Positions 19,084 through 27,710 of a DNA stretch of 64,000 nt are shown piece after piece. Under the pieces are notes generated by a model, which was given only the letters and a program-made list of their open reading frames with translations, was not told where the DNA came from and ran no database searches. This DNA is from Mesorhizobium onobrychidis (GTDB lineage Bacteria; Pseudomonadota; Alphaproteobacteria; Rhizobiales; Rhizobiaceae). The position numbers and the translations under genes are program-made. The DNA lies in assembly GCF_024707545.1 (NCBI RefSeq), contig NZ_CP062229.1, forward strand, positions 2,771,501-2,835,500, read 5' to 3'. Position 1 is the stretch's first letter. Every line of letters begins with the position of its first letter.

Positions 19084-19113
19084 GCCGGCTGGTTCCTTGT
19101 CGTCGACAATAGT

Positions 19114-19148
19114 CTAGCGCACCTAGCGCACCAGGAGTCTAGCGCACC
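19114..19148. repeat. Three copies of CTAGCGCACC upstream of the ATPase gene
   Basis: Copies at 19114-19123, 19123-19132 and 19139-19148 in the gap between two minus-strand genes. Likely slippage or a regulatory direct repeat; no ligand is known. Confidence 0.65.
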
Positions 19149-19183
19149 GGGCTCGATCGCGCAGGTCCCGCTATCCGGTGATC

Positions 19184-19681
19184 CTACTTGATCGTGATCG
19201 TGCCCTTCATGCCCCTGTCGGCGAGGTCGGGCACCGACCATGTGTAGATGCCGGGCCTCACGGTGGTGAACTGTACCTGGATGGTGCCGTCGGCGTCGAA
19301 TTCGAGCCATGCAGGTGCGCCGTTCATATGCACCTCGAGGTCGTTGATGACGATCTGGTTGTTCCACACATTGCGGAACAGGTCGGTATGGAATTTGTAC
19401 TCCAGACCGCCCGCCGCGGTGATCTTCCAGCGATAGCCCTGGCCGGCGATCAGCTGGAAGTCCTTCTGATTGGCAGTGAACTGGTCTTCCTTGCTGCCGA
19501 GGATAAGTTCCGGCACGTCCTTGCTGGCCCGGGTTGCCTTTTCGGCTTCGGGACTGGCGTCCGTTTTGGTGACCGCACCGGCGGCTGCGTCATCGTCGTC
19601 GTTGTCCTGCGCCCAGACCTGGCCCTGCGTGAGCGCCATGCCCACCAGCGCAGCGAAAGCGACTGCCCGAAATTTCCGCAT
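19184..19681 (-). CDS. Secreted cupredoxin-like protein without copper-ligand cysteine
   Basis: 165 residues: signal peptide to about residue 24, an acidic, alanine-rich linker (DNDDDDAAAG), then a beta-sandwich ending DLADRGMKGTITIK, the usual last strand of cupredoxins. There is no cysteine in the whole protein, so the blue-copper site cannot form. It is embedded in the PQQ-associated transporter set, between the propeller and the ATPase. The start at 19681 has an AGGA site; the frame to 19723 runs into the tandem repeat. A ligand-binding or structural periplasmic role is likely. Confidence 0.68.
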   Translation of the reverse strand: MRKFRAVAFAALVGMALTQGQVWAQDNDDDDAAAGAVTKTDASPEAEKATRASKDVPELILGSKEDQFTANQKDFQLIAGQGYRWKITAAGGLEYKFHTDLFRNVWNNQIVINDLEVHMNGAPAWLEFDADGTIQVQFTTVRPGIYTWSVPDLADRGMKGTITIK

Positions 19682-19719
19682 GATTTCCTGCTCTTCTGCT
19701 GTTTTTCTGCCTGTTTGAT

Positions 19720-19770
19720 TCAATTGGGTGATTTAATTGGGTGATTTAATTGGGTGATTTAATTGGGTGA
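19720..19770. repeat. 13-bp tandem repeat, four units, covering the end of the propeller gene
   Basis: Units of TTAATTGGGTGAT (first one TCAATTGGGTGAT) run with a 13-bp period. On the minus strand each unit holds the last codons and TAA stop of the beta-propeller gene, so the repeat multiplied the gene terminus and filled the gap to the next gene. Confidence 0.9.
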
Positions 19771-20730
19771 GACGACGACGCCCCACGGCAACGTGCCGAC
19801 GGTCACCGACTGCACCGGCTCGTCGGTCTCCACGTCGATGAAGGTGATGTCGTTCGACACGCCGTTGGTCGAGATGATGGTTTTCTGGTCCGGGGTGAAA
19901 GCGAGCTGCCAGACGCGTTGGCCGACCAGCACGTATTTCTCGACCTCGTATGTCTGCGTGTTGATCACCGCGACGCGGTTGGCCGGTCCGAGCGCCACAT
20001 AGGCTTTCTTGCCGTCGGCGGTGATGCGCACACCGACCGGCTGGATGGATTCGGCCCTCAGGCCGGCAATCTCGAAGGTGATCTTCTGGACAACTTCGCG
20101 CGTTTGATTGTCGATCACCGAAACAGTGCCACCGATCTCGGCACTCACCCAGGCCTGCTTGCCGTCGGGCGTGAACTCGACGAAGCGCGGACGCGCATCC
20201 ACCAGCACGTTGTCGGTGATCTCGTGGGTCGTCGTGTCGATGAAATGAGCCATGTTTGTCGTTTCCGACGTATTGACCATGGTCTTTCCGTCCGGGCTGA
20301 CGCCCATGCCTTCCGGTTCGACTCCGACCGGGATTTCGGCCAGCATCTTCTTATTCTCTATGTCGATGACGGTGACGAGATTGTCGTCCTCATTGGCGAC
20401 GTAAAGCGTCTTGCCGTCAGGCGAGAGCACGAAGAGCTCCGGGTCAGGCCCGGAGGGCAAGGTATCGACGATCTCCAGGGACGCCGTGTCGATCACCTCG
20501 ATCGAATCGTCGTCGCTTGCGCAGAGATAAATGTGCTTGCCGTCGTGCGAGATGGTGATGCCGCGCGGACGCTGCCCGACATTGACGGTCTTCACCACCT
20601 GCATCGTTGCGGTGTCGACGACGGACATCGTGTTGTCCTTCTCGTTGGAAACATAGGCCATGTAGGCCGACGCCGGGCCGGCCATGAAGCCGGTCGCGAG
20701 AATGGCGAGTGCGCAAGCTCGTCTCTGCAC
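19759..20730 (-). CDS. Secreted YVTN-type beta-propeller of the PQQ-associated system
   Basis: 323 residues after a GTG start at 20730 that lies 7 nt behind GGGAGGA; a TTG further up overlaps that site and is unlikely. A signal peptide ends near PASA. The body has about seven repeats of the SPDGKTLYVANEDDN / VIDTxTxEV type, the PQQ-catabolism-associated propeller family. It probably binds a partner protein or ligand in the periplasm. It is followed by the 13-bp repeat array and preceded, 21 nt away, by the solute-binding protein gene. Confidence 0.88.
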   Translation of the reverse strand: MQRRACALAILATGFMAGPASAYMAYVSNEKDNTMSVVDTATMQVVKTVNVGQRPRGITISHDGKHIYLCASDDDSIEVIDTASLEIVDTLPSGPDPELFVLSPDGKTLYVANEDDNLVTVIDIENKKMLAEIPVGVEPEGMGVSPDGKTMVNTSETTNMAHFIDTTTHEITDNVLVDARPRFVEFTPDGKQAWVSAEIGGTVSVIDNQTREVVQKITFEIAGLRAESIQPVGVRITADGKKAYVALGPANRVAVINTQTYEVEKYVLVGQRVWQLAFTPDQKTIISTNGVSNDITFIDVETDEPVQSVTVGTLPWGVVVSPN

Positions 20731-20751
20731 TGAAATTCCTCCCAATTGGTT

Positions 20752-22002
20752 CTACTCAAGCACGCATTTTGTTTCCGGCTCATCGACCCCGAGCGTATCG
20801 AGCTCGGACACTTGGTGCAAAAAACCTTCCTGCGGCGATGTCGAGACGACCGACCTGTTGTCGCCTAGGAAGATCGGCTGCCTCAACTGCTGGTTCCACT
20901 TGCGGAAGGTCAGTTTCTGCCCTTTGAAGGCGGCGATCGAAAAATCGTCGGAGCGGATGAAGTCGGCCATCTTGCGCGGGTCGGCGCCCTGCGTGCGGGT
21001 CGCCGCCTCGCCGAGGATGCGCACCGCGGTCCACGCCGCCATGTCCTTCGACATCATGCGGCGGCCGTTTGCCTTGGCGAAGCGGTTCTGGATCTGGGTG
21101 CCGCCCCATTGCTCGCTGGCCGGATGCCAGGCCGACGGGGTGAGGCCGGAGGTGCCGGCGACCGGCCGCGGAGTCCAGGTGCGGAACGGAACATAGGTGC
21201 CGAACACCTCGCTTTCATCGGCGACCAGCAACACATCGTGTTCCGGCAGGTCCTGGGTGAAGACAGGCATCTGCCGCTGGATCTGGACGACGCCGGAATC
21301 GGTCCGCCGTGCCGTGCCGGTATCTTCGAACAGCTTTTCGCCGACGATCTCGCCGCCGAAGCGCGTCGCCGCCCGGCGCAGCGCCTCGGCAAAAAGCTGG
21401 TCGCGCTCGTGCGAGCCGTAGATCAGCACCCAGCGCCGCCATTGCTTCCAGATGAGATATTGCGCCAGCCCGTCGGCCAGCATGCTGCGCGTCGGGATGG
21501 TGTGGAAGATGCTGGCGCGGCATTCCTCTTCGCGGAGACTGTCGTCGGTGGCGCCGGCATTGAAGATCAGAACGCCGTTGTCGCGGGCAAGGTCGGCGAT
21601 CGACAGCAATTGCCTGGCCGAGACGTCTGCGACCACATAGCGGTCGCCTTTGGCGATCATTTCCTGGAAGGCCGCAACGACGTCCGCGTCCGGCTTTACC
21701 TCGGTCACGTCGAGGCTGAATTTCTGGCCGAGGAAGCTGCCGGTCGTATTGTTGTCGGCAATCGCGACATTGCCGCCGGCAACGCCTTCATCGCCGGGCG
21801 GGACGTCGAGCACCGACAAGGCCAGTTGCGGCGCATAGGCGCGCAAGTAGCCTATCTTGATTTCGGTTAGCTTTTTTTCAGGCTTGGCCGTTGCAGCCGG
21901 TTGCCCGCCCGTCGCCTCCTGGGCTGGCGCGCCCGGAACGTTGACGGTCAGGGAAAAAAAGCACAAAAAGGCCGCGAGAGTGCCCGGCACCGCGCTCGTC
22001 AT
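20752..22002 (-). CDS. Periplasmic binding protein of the PQQ-associated ABC system
   Basis: 416 residues. Signal peptide with a hydrophobic core LAAFLCFFSLTVNV, then a two-lobe type I periplasmic binding fold: KIGYLRAYAP at the start, DVSARQLLSIADLARDNGV in lobe 1, WVLIYGSHERDQLF at the hinge. This resembles Leu/Ile/Val-type binding proteins and matches the group known beside PQQ alcohol dehydrogenases. It is the first gene of the minus-strand set running to 16794. It is odd that a type I binding protein serves an ABC-2 (export-type) permease. Confidence 0.85.
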   Translation of the reverse strand: MTSAVPGTLAAFLCFFSLTVNVPGAPAQEATGGQPAATAKPEKKLTEIKIGYLRAYAPQLALSVLDVPPGDEGVAGGNVAIADNNTTGSFLGQKFSLDVTEVKPDADVVAAFQEMIAKGDRYVVADVSARQLLSIADLARDNGVLIFNAGATDDSLREEECRASIFHTIPTRSMLADGLAQYLIWKQWRRWVLIYGSHERDQLFAEALRRAATRFGGEIVGEKLFEDTGTARRTDSGVVQIQRQMPVFTQDLPEHDVLLVADESEVFGTYVPFRTWTPRPVAGTSGLTPSAWHPASEQWGGTQIQNRFAKANGRRMMSKDMAAWTAVRILGEAATRTQGADPRKMADFIRSDDFSIAAFKGQKLTFRKWNQQLRQPIFLGDNRSVVSTSPQEGFLHQVSELDTLGVDEPETKCVLE

Positions 22003-22225
22003 CGATAAAAATTACCCGTTCTTGCGCTAAAGTCCGATTGTTGTCGGACCGGCGCGAAGTCAAGGTGCCCATCATGAGCTTAGCTGACCGGCAAAATTTA
22101 TCAAACCCTGAAAGCGGACTTCTCGCGTCTGCTTTAGTGCCATGCCTTCTTGCCGGAACGGCAACTGAGCGGATTTCGGTATTCGGGCCCGAGAGCGTCC
22201 TGTCCCTCATGCCGGAGAAAGTCCA
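22003..22225. promoter_or_regulatory. Divergent gap between the PQQ-associated set and the cofactor fusion gene
   Basis: Should carry promoters for both directions. A short hairpin TTGCCG-GAA-CGGCAA (22150-22164) and a GGAGAAAG ribosome site before 22226 are visible. A 63-codon open frame (22038-22229) has no support and is left out. Confidence 0.5.
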
Positions 22226-24067
22226 ATGACCAGAATGCTGGCCAGTGTCACCGGCGTCGACGAGGCGGAGATCGCGCTTTCGGGCGGCGTCGACATTGTC
22301 GACCTGAAGGATCCGAAGGCGGGGGCGCTGGGCGCGGTATCCACGCAAACCATCCGCCGGACGATTTCATTCATCGCCGGCCGGGCGCCGGTCAGCGCGG
22401 TCTGCGGCGACCTGCCGATGGAACCGGAGACGATCCGCGCCAAGGCCGACGAGATCGCTGCGACCGGCGTCGATTACGTCAAGATAGGCTTTTTTCCGTC
22501 GGCAAATGCCGCCGCCTGCGCGGCGGCGCTCGAGCCGCTCGCCGCGCGAACGAAACTGATCGCCGTGCTTTTCGCCGACCTGGCGCCGGATTTCGAGTTT
22601 CTGCCGATGCTTGCCAAACATCGCTTCCATGGCGCCATGGTCGACACTGCGAGCAAGGCAAACGGGCGGCTGCTCGACCATCTGCCGCCCGAGCGTATTC
22701 CGGGGTTCATCGATCGAGCCAAATCGCTCGGTCTCATGGTTGGCCTGAGCGGATCGCTGGAAGCCCCCGACATTCCGCGGCTGCTGCCCTTCGCTCCCGA
22801 TTTTCTCGGCTTTCGCGGGGCGCTGTGCGGCCACTCCGGCCGCGTGGGTTCGATCAGTGCCGAGGCGGTTTCGCAGATCCGCGAGCTGGTCCCGGAAGCA
22901 TCCCGGGCGGGCGGCGCGTCGAGCGTCGACTACCGCCTGCTGGCGGCGAGGGGCTATTCGCCGGGCACCGACCCGACACTGGGCACCGACAAGATCTTCG
23001 TGCGGGACTTTGTCCTGCCGGTCCAGATCGGCGCTTACAGCTTCGAGCACGGCCATACACAGAAGGTGCGTTTCGACGTGACCGCCGACGTGCTGCAAGT
23101 CACCGACCATCCCGAAGACATGCGCCATGTGTTCTCCTACGACATCATCATGGACGGCATTCGCACCATCGTCGCGCGGGGCCACATCCAGCTTAGCGAG
23201 GCCTTGGCCGAGCAGGTGGCGACGTACATTCTGGAGAACCCGCGTGTCGTGCGCGTCACGGTAAGAGTGGAAAAACTCGAACTCGGCCCAGGCGGCGTCG
23301 GCGTCGAGATCGAACGCAAGCGGCAAGCGGCAGGCCGCGGCGTCGCCTCCGGCCCTGCCGGCCGAAAAGAGCAAAGCGCTGCTTCCCAGCCGCGACAGGA
23401 AAGGCCTGAGGTCGTGAGGCGAGCCGCCGTCAAGCCAGCCGTCGTCAAGCTTGGCGGCAGCACGGTCCATGCGGCGGAAATGGAAAGCTGGATCGCGGCG
23501 CTGGCGGGTTCCAAGCTGCCGATCGTCATCGTGCCCGGCGGCGGCCTCTTTGCCGACCAGGTGCGCGAGATGCAGTTCCGCATGGACTTTTCCGACACCG
23601 CCGCCCACGCCATGGCGATCCTCGCCATGGAGCAGTTCGGCCAGGTTATCCTCGATCGTGACGAGAGGTTGGCGCCGGCACGGTCGCTGGAAGAAACGGT
23701 GCGAGCGTTGGACGAGGGGAAGGTGCCGGTGTGGCTGCCGTCGTCATTGGCGCTGGCGGCGCCGGACATTCCGGCGTCCTGGGACATTACCTCCGATTCC
23801 CTTGCCGCCTGGCTTGCCGGCAAGCTCGGCGCGAATGCGCTGCTGCTGATCAAGCAGACCGGCGCCTTCCTCGGCAGCGACACGATCGACAGCCTGGCAG
23901 TCAGAGGCATCGTCGACGCCGGCTTCGCCGCCATGCTGCCCGACGGTGTCGATTTCCATCTCGCCGGTCCGAAAGATGCAGCCGAAGCCGGGGCGCTGCT
24001 CGCGTCGGGCAATCTGCCCGGCATCCGGATCGCGGTTCCGATCCGGCCGGCAAGAAAAGCAGGGTAG
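22226..24067 (+). CDS. Three-domain fusion: MfnB-like furan synthase, FolB-like aldolase, MfnE-like kinase
   Basis: 613 residues covering three enzymes of cofactor synthesis. Residues 1-245: a TIM-barrel of the (5-formylfuran-3-yl)methyl phosphate synthase family (MLASVTGVDEAEIA, VDIVDLKDPKAGALGA, with the lysine of that motif the probable Schiff base). Residues about 253-370: dihydroneopterin aldolase fold (IFVRDFVLPVQIGAYSFE, HVFSYDIIMDGI). Residues about 405-606: amino-acid-kinase fold (PAVVKLGGSTVH, IVIVPGGGLFADQVRE), as in the methanofuran kinase MfnE. Domains 1 and 3 serve the methanofuran-type cofactor, and domain 2 the pterin one. It starts a plus-strand operon with the next three genes. 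The linker 371-404 is charged and low in complexity. Confidence 0.88.
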   Translation: MTRMLASVTGVDEAEIALSGGVDIVDLKDPKAGALGAVSTQTIRRTISFIAGRAPVSAVCGDLPMEPETIRAKADEIAATGVDYVKIGFFPSANAAACAAALEPLAARTKLIAVLFADLAPDFEFLPMLAKHRFHGAMVDTASKANGRLLDHLPPERIPGFIDRAKSLGLMVGLSGSLEAPDIPRLLPFAPDFLGFRGALCGHSGRVGSISAEAVSQIRELVPEASRAGGASSVDYRLLAARGYSPGTDPTLGTDKIFVRDFVLPVQIGAYSFEHGHTQKVRFDVTADVLQVTDHPEDMRHVFSYDIIMDGIRTIVARGHIQLSEALAEQVATYILENPRVVRVTVRVEKLELGPGGVGVEIERKRQAAGRGVASGPAGRKEQSAASQPRQERPEVVRRAAVKPAVVKLGGSTVHAAEMESWIAALAGSKLPIVIVPGGGLFADQVREMQFRMDFSDTAAHAMAILAMEQFGQVILDRDERLAPARSLEETVRALDEGKVPVWLPSSLALAAPDIPASWDITSDSLAAWLAGKLGANALLLIKQTGAFLGSDTIDSLAVRGIVDAGFAAMLPDGVDFHLAGPKDAAEAGALLASGNLPGIRIAVPIRPARKAG

Positions 24068-24070
24068 GCG

Positions 24071-24622
24071 ATGGCGAAGCTGCATACGCCGCGCTGGGCA
24101 TGGGTTTTGACCGGTTCCGGTCATTTTTTTACGGAGAGCTTCGCACTCATTCACCAGCTCGAGCATTGCGATGTCTTCGTGTCGAAAGCCGCCAACGAAG
24201 TGCTGCGCATGTACAAGCTCAAGCTCGATTTCCCGGAGACGACGCGCGTTCTGCACGACAAGACGGCGAGCGCGATCCCGGTCGGCGAATTCTATCACGG
24301 CGTCTATCATACGGTCGTGGTGGCGCCGGCCAGTTCCAATACGGTCGCCAAATGCGTGCACGGCATTTCCGACACGCTCGCCACCAATGTCTTTGCCCAG
24401 GCCGGAAAATGCCGGGTGCCGGCCATCGTCTTTGCTTGCGACACCGCGCCGGAACTCGAAACCATGGCGCCGCATGGGCTGGTCAAGGTCTATCCGCGCA
24501 GCATCGACCTGGAGAATACCAGGCAGCTGAAGAGTTTCGAGCGAACCCAGGTGGTCGAGTCGCTCGCCGAACTCGAGGCCTCGGTCAGACGGCGCCACGC
24601 CGAACTCGCAAGCCATGGCTGA
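24071..24622 (+). CDS. Flavoprotein of the archaeoflavoprotein/DmrB type
   Basis: 183 residues, starting 3 nt after the fusion gene. A Rossmann-like flavodoxin fold of the flavoprotein (UbiX/AfpA/DmrB) group: WAWVLTGSGHFFTES at the start, VVVAPASSNTVAKCVHG in the flavin site, PAIVFACDTAPE. In the H4MPT pathway such a protein can reduce dihydromethanopterin to the tetrahydro form, and that role fits here. It may instead be another flavin oxidoreductase of the same family. It overlaps the next gene by 8 nt. Confidence 0.8.
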   Translation: MAKLHTPRWAWVLTGSGHFFTESFALIHQLEHCDVFVSKAANEVLRMYKLKLDFPETTRVLHDKTASAIPVGEFYHGVYHTVVVAPASSNTVAKCVHGISDTLATNVFAQAGKCRVPAIVFACDTAPELETMAPHGLVKVYPRSIDLENTRQLKSFERTQVVESLAELEASVRRRHAELASHG

Positions 24623-26009
24623 GCGGCTGGCCTTTCTTACCGGTCATCTGGCCAAGGTCCGGCTGGACAGGCTGCTGGCCGGACTGGGCGAAACCGAATT
24701 TGCATGGGAGATAATCGACATCGGCGTCAAGGTCGCGGCGTTGATGAGCGAAGACATCATCAAGCGGCGGCTCACCCTGACGGGCGGCGCCGACCGCGTC
24801 ATCCTGCCCGGCCGCTATCGCGGGGACATCGAGCATCTGTCGAACCATTTCGGTGTGCCCTTCGTACGTGGTCCCGACGAGATCGCCGATCTGCCGGCCT
24901 TTCTCGGCCGGGCGGGCGAGCCGCCTGACCTTTCGCGTCACGACATGCGCATCTTCGCCGAAATCGTCGATGCGCCGATGCTGTCGGTCGAGGCTCTGGT
25001 GGCGAGGGCACGGACGCTGGCTGCGGCCGGTGCCGACGTCATCGATCTCGGCTGCCTGCCGGAAACGCCGTTTCCATCGCTGGAAGAGGCCGTGATCGAG
25101 CTGAAGGCGCAAGGATTTCTGGTCAGTGTCGATTCGGCCAGCACGGACGAACTTTCGATCGGCGCACGCGCCGGCGCGGACTATCTTCTCAGCCTCGACG
25201 AGAACACGCTGCAGCTGGCCTTCGACCACAAGGCTGTACCGGTGTTGATCCCGTCCACGCCCGGCGACCTGGATTCGCTCGGGCGGGCCATCGAAGCGGC
25301 GCAAAAGGCCGGCGTCGCCTTCATCGCCGACCCCGTGCTCGACCCGATCCATTTCGGCTTTGCCGCCTCACTCGGGCGCTTCGTCGAGGCGCGCCGTCGC
25401 TGGCCCGACGTCGAACTGCTGATGGGCACCGGCAATCTCACCGAATTGACCGATGCCGACAGTTCCGGCGTTACCGCCGTTCTGGCCGGGCTCTGCTCGG
25501 AACTTCAGATCCGAAACGTGCTTGCCGTGCATGTCAGCCCGCACACGCTGCGAACGATCGAGGAGCACGATATTGCCCGCCGCATCCTGTTTGCCGCGAG
25601 GAACGACGGTGCTCTGCCGCGGAGTTATCATCCAGGGCTCCTGCAGGTTCACGACCGCAAGCCGTTCACGGCCTCGACCGGGGATATCGATGCATTGGCG
25701 GCCGAGGTGCGCGACACCAACTTCCGCATCATGACTGCCGAGGACGGCATCCATGTTTTCAACGGCAAGGGGCATGCGGTTGCCACGGATGCCTTCGAAC
25801 TCTTTGCCGGGCTTGGCGTTGAGGCGGATGGCGCACACGCGTTCTATCTCGGCGCGGAGCTGATGAAGGCCGAGATCGCGTGGCGCCTCGGCAAGCGCTA
25901 TGTGCAGGACGAGCCGCTCGCATGGGGCGTTGCCGCGCCTGCTCCCGAAACCGACCGCACCCGTCTTGCGGAAGCGGGCCACACGCTTCGCGCGAAGAAA
26001 GAGCGCTAA
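24615..26009 (+). CDS. Dihydropteroate synthase-like protein of the H4MPT cluster
   Basis: 464 residues: an N-terminal domain unique to C1-cluster homologues, then a pterin-binding TIM barrel with AGADVIDLGCLPETP, VSVDSASTDELSIGARAGADYLLSLDEN cut around residues 172-195, and a C-terminal extension ending RLGKRYVQDEPLAWG. It resembles dihydropteroate synthase but is much longer. It lies within genes for H4MPT-type cofactor synthesis and probably acts on a pterin intermediate; the exact step is not assigned. Confidence 0.82.
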   Translation: MAERLAFLTGHLAKVRLDRLLAGLGETEFAWEIIDIGVKVAALMSEDIIKRRLTLTGGADRVILPGRYRGDIEHLSNHFGVPFVRGPDEIADLPAFLGRAGEPPDLSRHDMRIFAEIVDAPMLSVEALVARARTLAAAGADVIDLGCLPETPFPSLEEAVIELKAQGFLVSVDSASTDELSIGARAGADYLLSLDENTLQLAFDHKAVPVLIPSTPGDLDSLGRAIEAAQKAGVAFIADPVLDPIHFGFAASLGRFVEARRRWPDVELLMGTGNLTELTDADSSGVTAVLAGLCSELQIRNVLAVHVSPHTLRTIEEHDIARRILFAARNDGALPRSYHPGLLQVHDRKPFTASTGDIDALAAEVRDTNFRIMTAEDGIHVFNGKGHAVATDAFELFAGLGVEADGAHAFYLGAELMKAEIAWRLGKRYVQDEPLAWGVAAPAPETDRTRLAEAGHTLRAKKER

Positions 26010-26012
26010 ACT

Positions 26013-26603
26013 ATGCCCTACATTCGCGAATCGATCATCACCACCGTCAACAAGGCCGGCGACGTCCACATCGCGCCGATCGGCATCATCGCCGAGAAGG
26101 ACGGCTGGGTCATCGCGCCGTTCCGGCCGTCGATCACGCTCGACAATCTCGCCGAAGTGCCGTTCGCCATCGCCAATTACACCGACGACGTGCGTATTTT
26201 TGCCGGCTGCTTGACCGGCCGCAAGCATTGGCCAACCGTTGCGGTCGACGGGTTTGCGGTGCCGCGGCTCGAGGCGGCGCTCGCGCATTCGGTCCTCGAA
26301 GTCGAAAGGGTCGATGACGACGGTATGCGACCTCGCCATTTCTGCCGTGTGGTGCAGGAGGAAACGCATGCGCCGTTCACCGGCTTCAACCGCGCCAAGG
26401 CGGCAGTGCTGGAACTGGCCATACTGGTCAGCCGGCTCGGCATGCTGCCGCGCGATAAGATCGAGGCGGAAATCGCCTACCTTTCGATCGCCATCGAAAA
26501 GACCGCAGGCGAGGGCGAAAAGGAAGCCTGGGGTTGGCTGATGCAGCGCGTCGGCGATCACCTGTCGGTCAAGGAATCCGGCGGTGAGGAGGTACGGGGC
26601 TGA
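26013..26603 (+). CDS. DUF447-family split-barrel protein of the H4MPT cluster
   Basis: 196 residues. Start YIRESIITTVNKAGDVHIAPIG and the strand WVIAPFRPSITLDNL are typical of the DUF447 family, which has a flavin-reductase-like split barrel. It often accompanies H4MPT genes in methylotrophs. It starts 3 nt after the pterin-barrel gene and ends the plus-strand operon; the following gene is convergent. The reaction is unknown. Confidence 0.8.
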   Translation: MPYIRESIITTVNKAGDVHIAPIGIIAEKDGWVIAPFRPSITLDNLAEVPFAIANYTDDVRIFAGCLTGRKHWPTVAVDGFAVPRLEAALAHSVLEVERVDDDGMRPRHFCRVVQEETHAPFTGFNRAKAAVLELAILVSRLGMLPRDKIEAEIAYLSIAIEKTAGEGEKEAWGWLMQRVGDHLSVKESGGEEVRG

Positions 26604-26615
26604 ACCGGATAGAGC

Positions 26616-27650
26616 CTACAATTGAGATCCCGCCAACAGCGCCACCGCTGACGCGGGTGCCACGCTGCTCGCTTCGCCGCGAACGGCGTCATCTGCGGGA
26701 ATGATCTCGGCAAAATCGACGAAGCGGCGTTCCATGCGTTCGGCCAGCCGCCTGATCTGCCAGCGGCCGGTTCCGGCGCCGACGATCGGCACATCCCGCG
26801 CCATGGGCCCGGCAACCAGGGACGCTGCGTCGTGGATCTTGCGCAATTGCTGTTCGCTGAACCAGCGTGCGACTTCACGCCATTCCGGCGGTGTCAACTC
26901 GGCGGCGTCGCGCCCGATCATGCGCGCCAGCCGCGCTATCGAACCATCGACGGTCTTTTTCTTGCCGTCGGCGGAAGCGTGCCTGTCGTCCTTCTCGTCG
27001 AGCACCCCGAGGATCCGGTGCGCGTCGGCGATCGAGGCGAAATACTCGTTCATCAGCGGTGTCAGCCTGCCGCGGACGGGGGCTGACGAGGCCACACCGA
27101 ACAGGAACGTCCTGGTGAAGCCGGTATAAACCAGTTCGCCGCTCAGAAGCCGTCCGGCATCGGTGTAGCCGTCATTGGCGACGGCGCCATTTTTGACGGC
27201 GAGAATGTCGGTGGTGGTGGAGCCCATATCGACGAACAGGGCATCGCCGGCGAGTTTCGCCACCAACGACGCTGTCGCGTGCCAGTTGGCGGAGGCGACA
27301 TCGGTGCTCAGCCGCGCTGCCTGCTCGACCCCTACAAAGCCGGACGGCCCGGCATAGATCAACTTTTCGCCTGGGACACGGGTTGAAATCTCATCCAGAA
27401 GAGCCGCGACGCCGGCATCGCGGGACGGAAAGACATCCGCCAGTTCGCCGGTCATGGTGAATGCGTTGAGATCGGCGCCGGCATAAATCGGAGCCGTTTC
27501 CTCGAATGCCAAGGTCAGGGTATGGAGCCCTAGCCAGAGCGGCGTGGCGATCGTGACTGCCTCGACGATGCGGCCGTCTTCCGAACGCGTCACCTTCAGA
27601 TGCGCGCCGCCAATATCGAAGCCGGCAACGATGCTCTTTCTTTTTTTCAC
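26616..27650 (-). CDS. MfnF-like protein, hydantoinase/oxoprolinase fold, H4MPT-linked
   Basis: 344 residues with an actin-like ATPase fold: VAGFDIGGAHLKVTR at the start, FVDMGSTTTDILAVKNG as the second phosphate loop, and VGAGTGRWQIRRLAER near the C-terminus. Archaeal MfnF of this family joins the two halves of methanofuran by an aminomethylfuran-aryl ether/amine bond, and bacterial copies are known as H4MPT-linked C1 transfer proteins. The start is a GTG at 27650 with a weak ribosome site. It is divergent from the HisA-like gene. Confidence 0.82.
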   Translation of the reverse strand: MKKRKSIVAGFDIGGAHLKVTRSEDGRIVEAVTIATPLWLGLHTLTLAFEETAPIYAGADLNAFTMTGELADVFPSRDAGVAALLDEISTRVPGEKLIYAGPSGFVGVEQAARLSTDVASANWHATASLVAKLAGDALFVDMGSTTTDILAVKNGAVANDGYTDAGRLLSGELVYTGFTRTFLFGVASSAPVRGRLTPLMNEYFASIADAHRILGVLDEKDDRHASADGKKKTVDGSIARLARMIGRDAAELTPPEWREVARWFSEQQLRKIHDAASLVAGPMARDVPIVGAGTGRWQIRRLAERMERRFVDFAEIIPADDAVRGEASSVAPASAVALLAGSQL

Positions 27651-27710
27651 ACTTCAAGCTTTCATCACAGGGGACAGTTGGATAGGGACAGTTGGTCAGC
27701 GAGAAAAGCG

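Noticed and set aside
22038..22229. 63-codon plus-strand frame in the divergent gap
   Set aside because: No ribosome site or motif; position fits promoter DNA.
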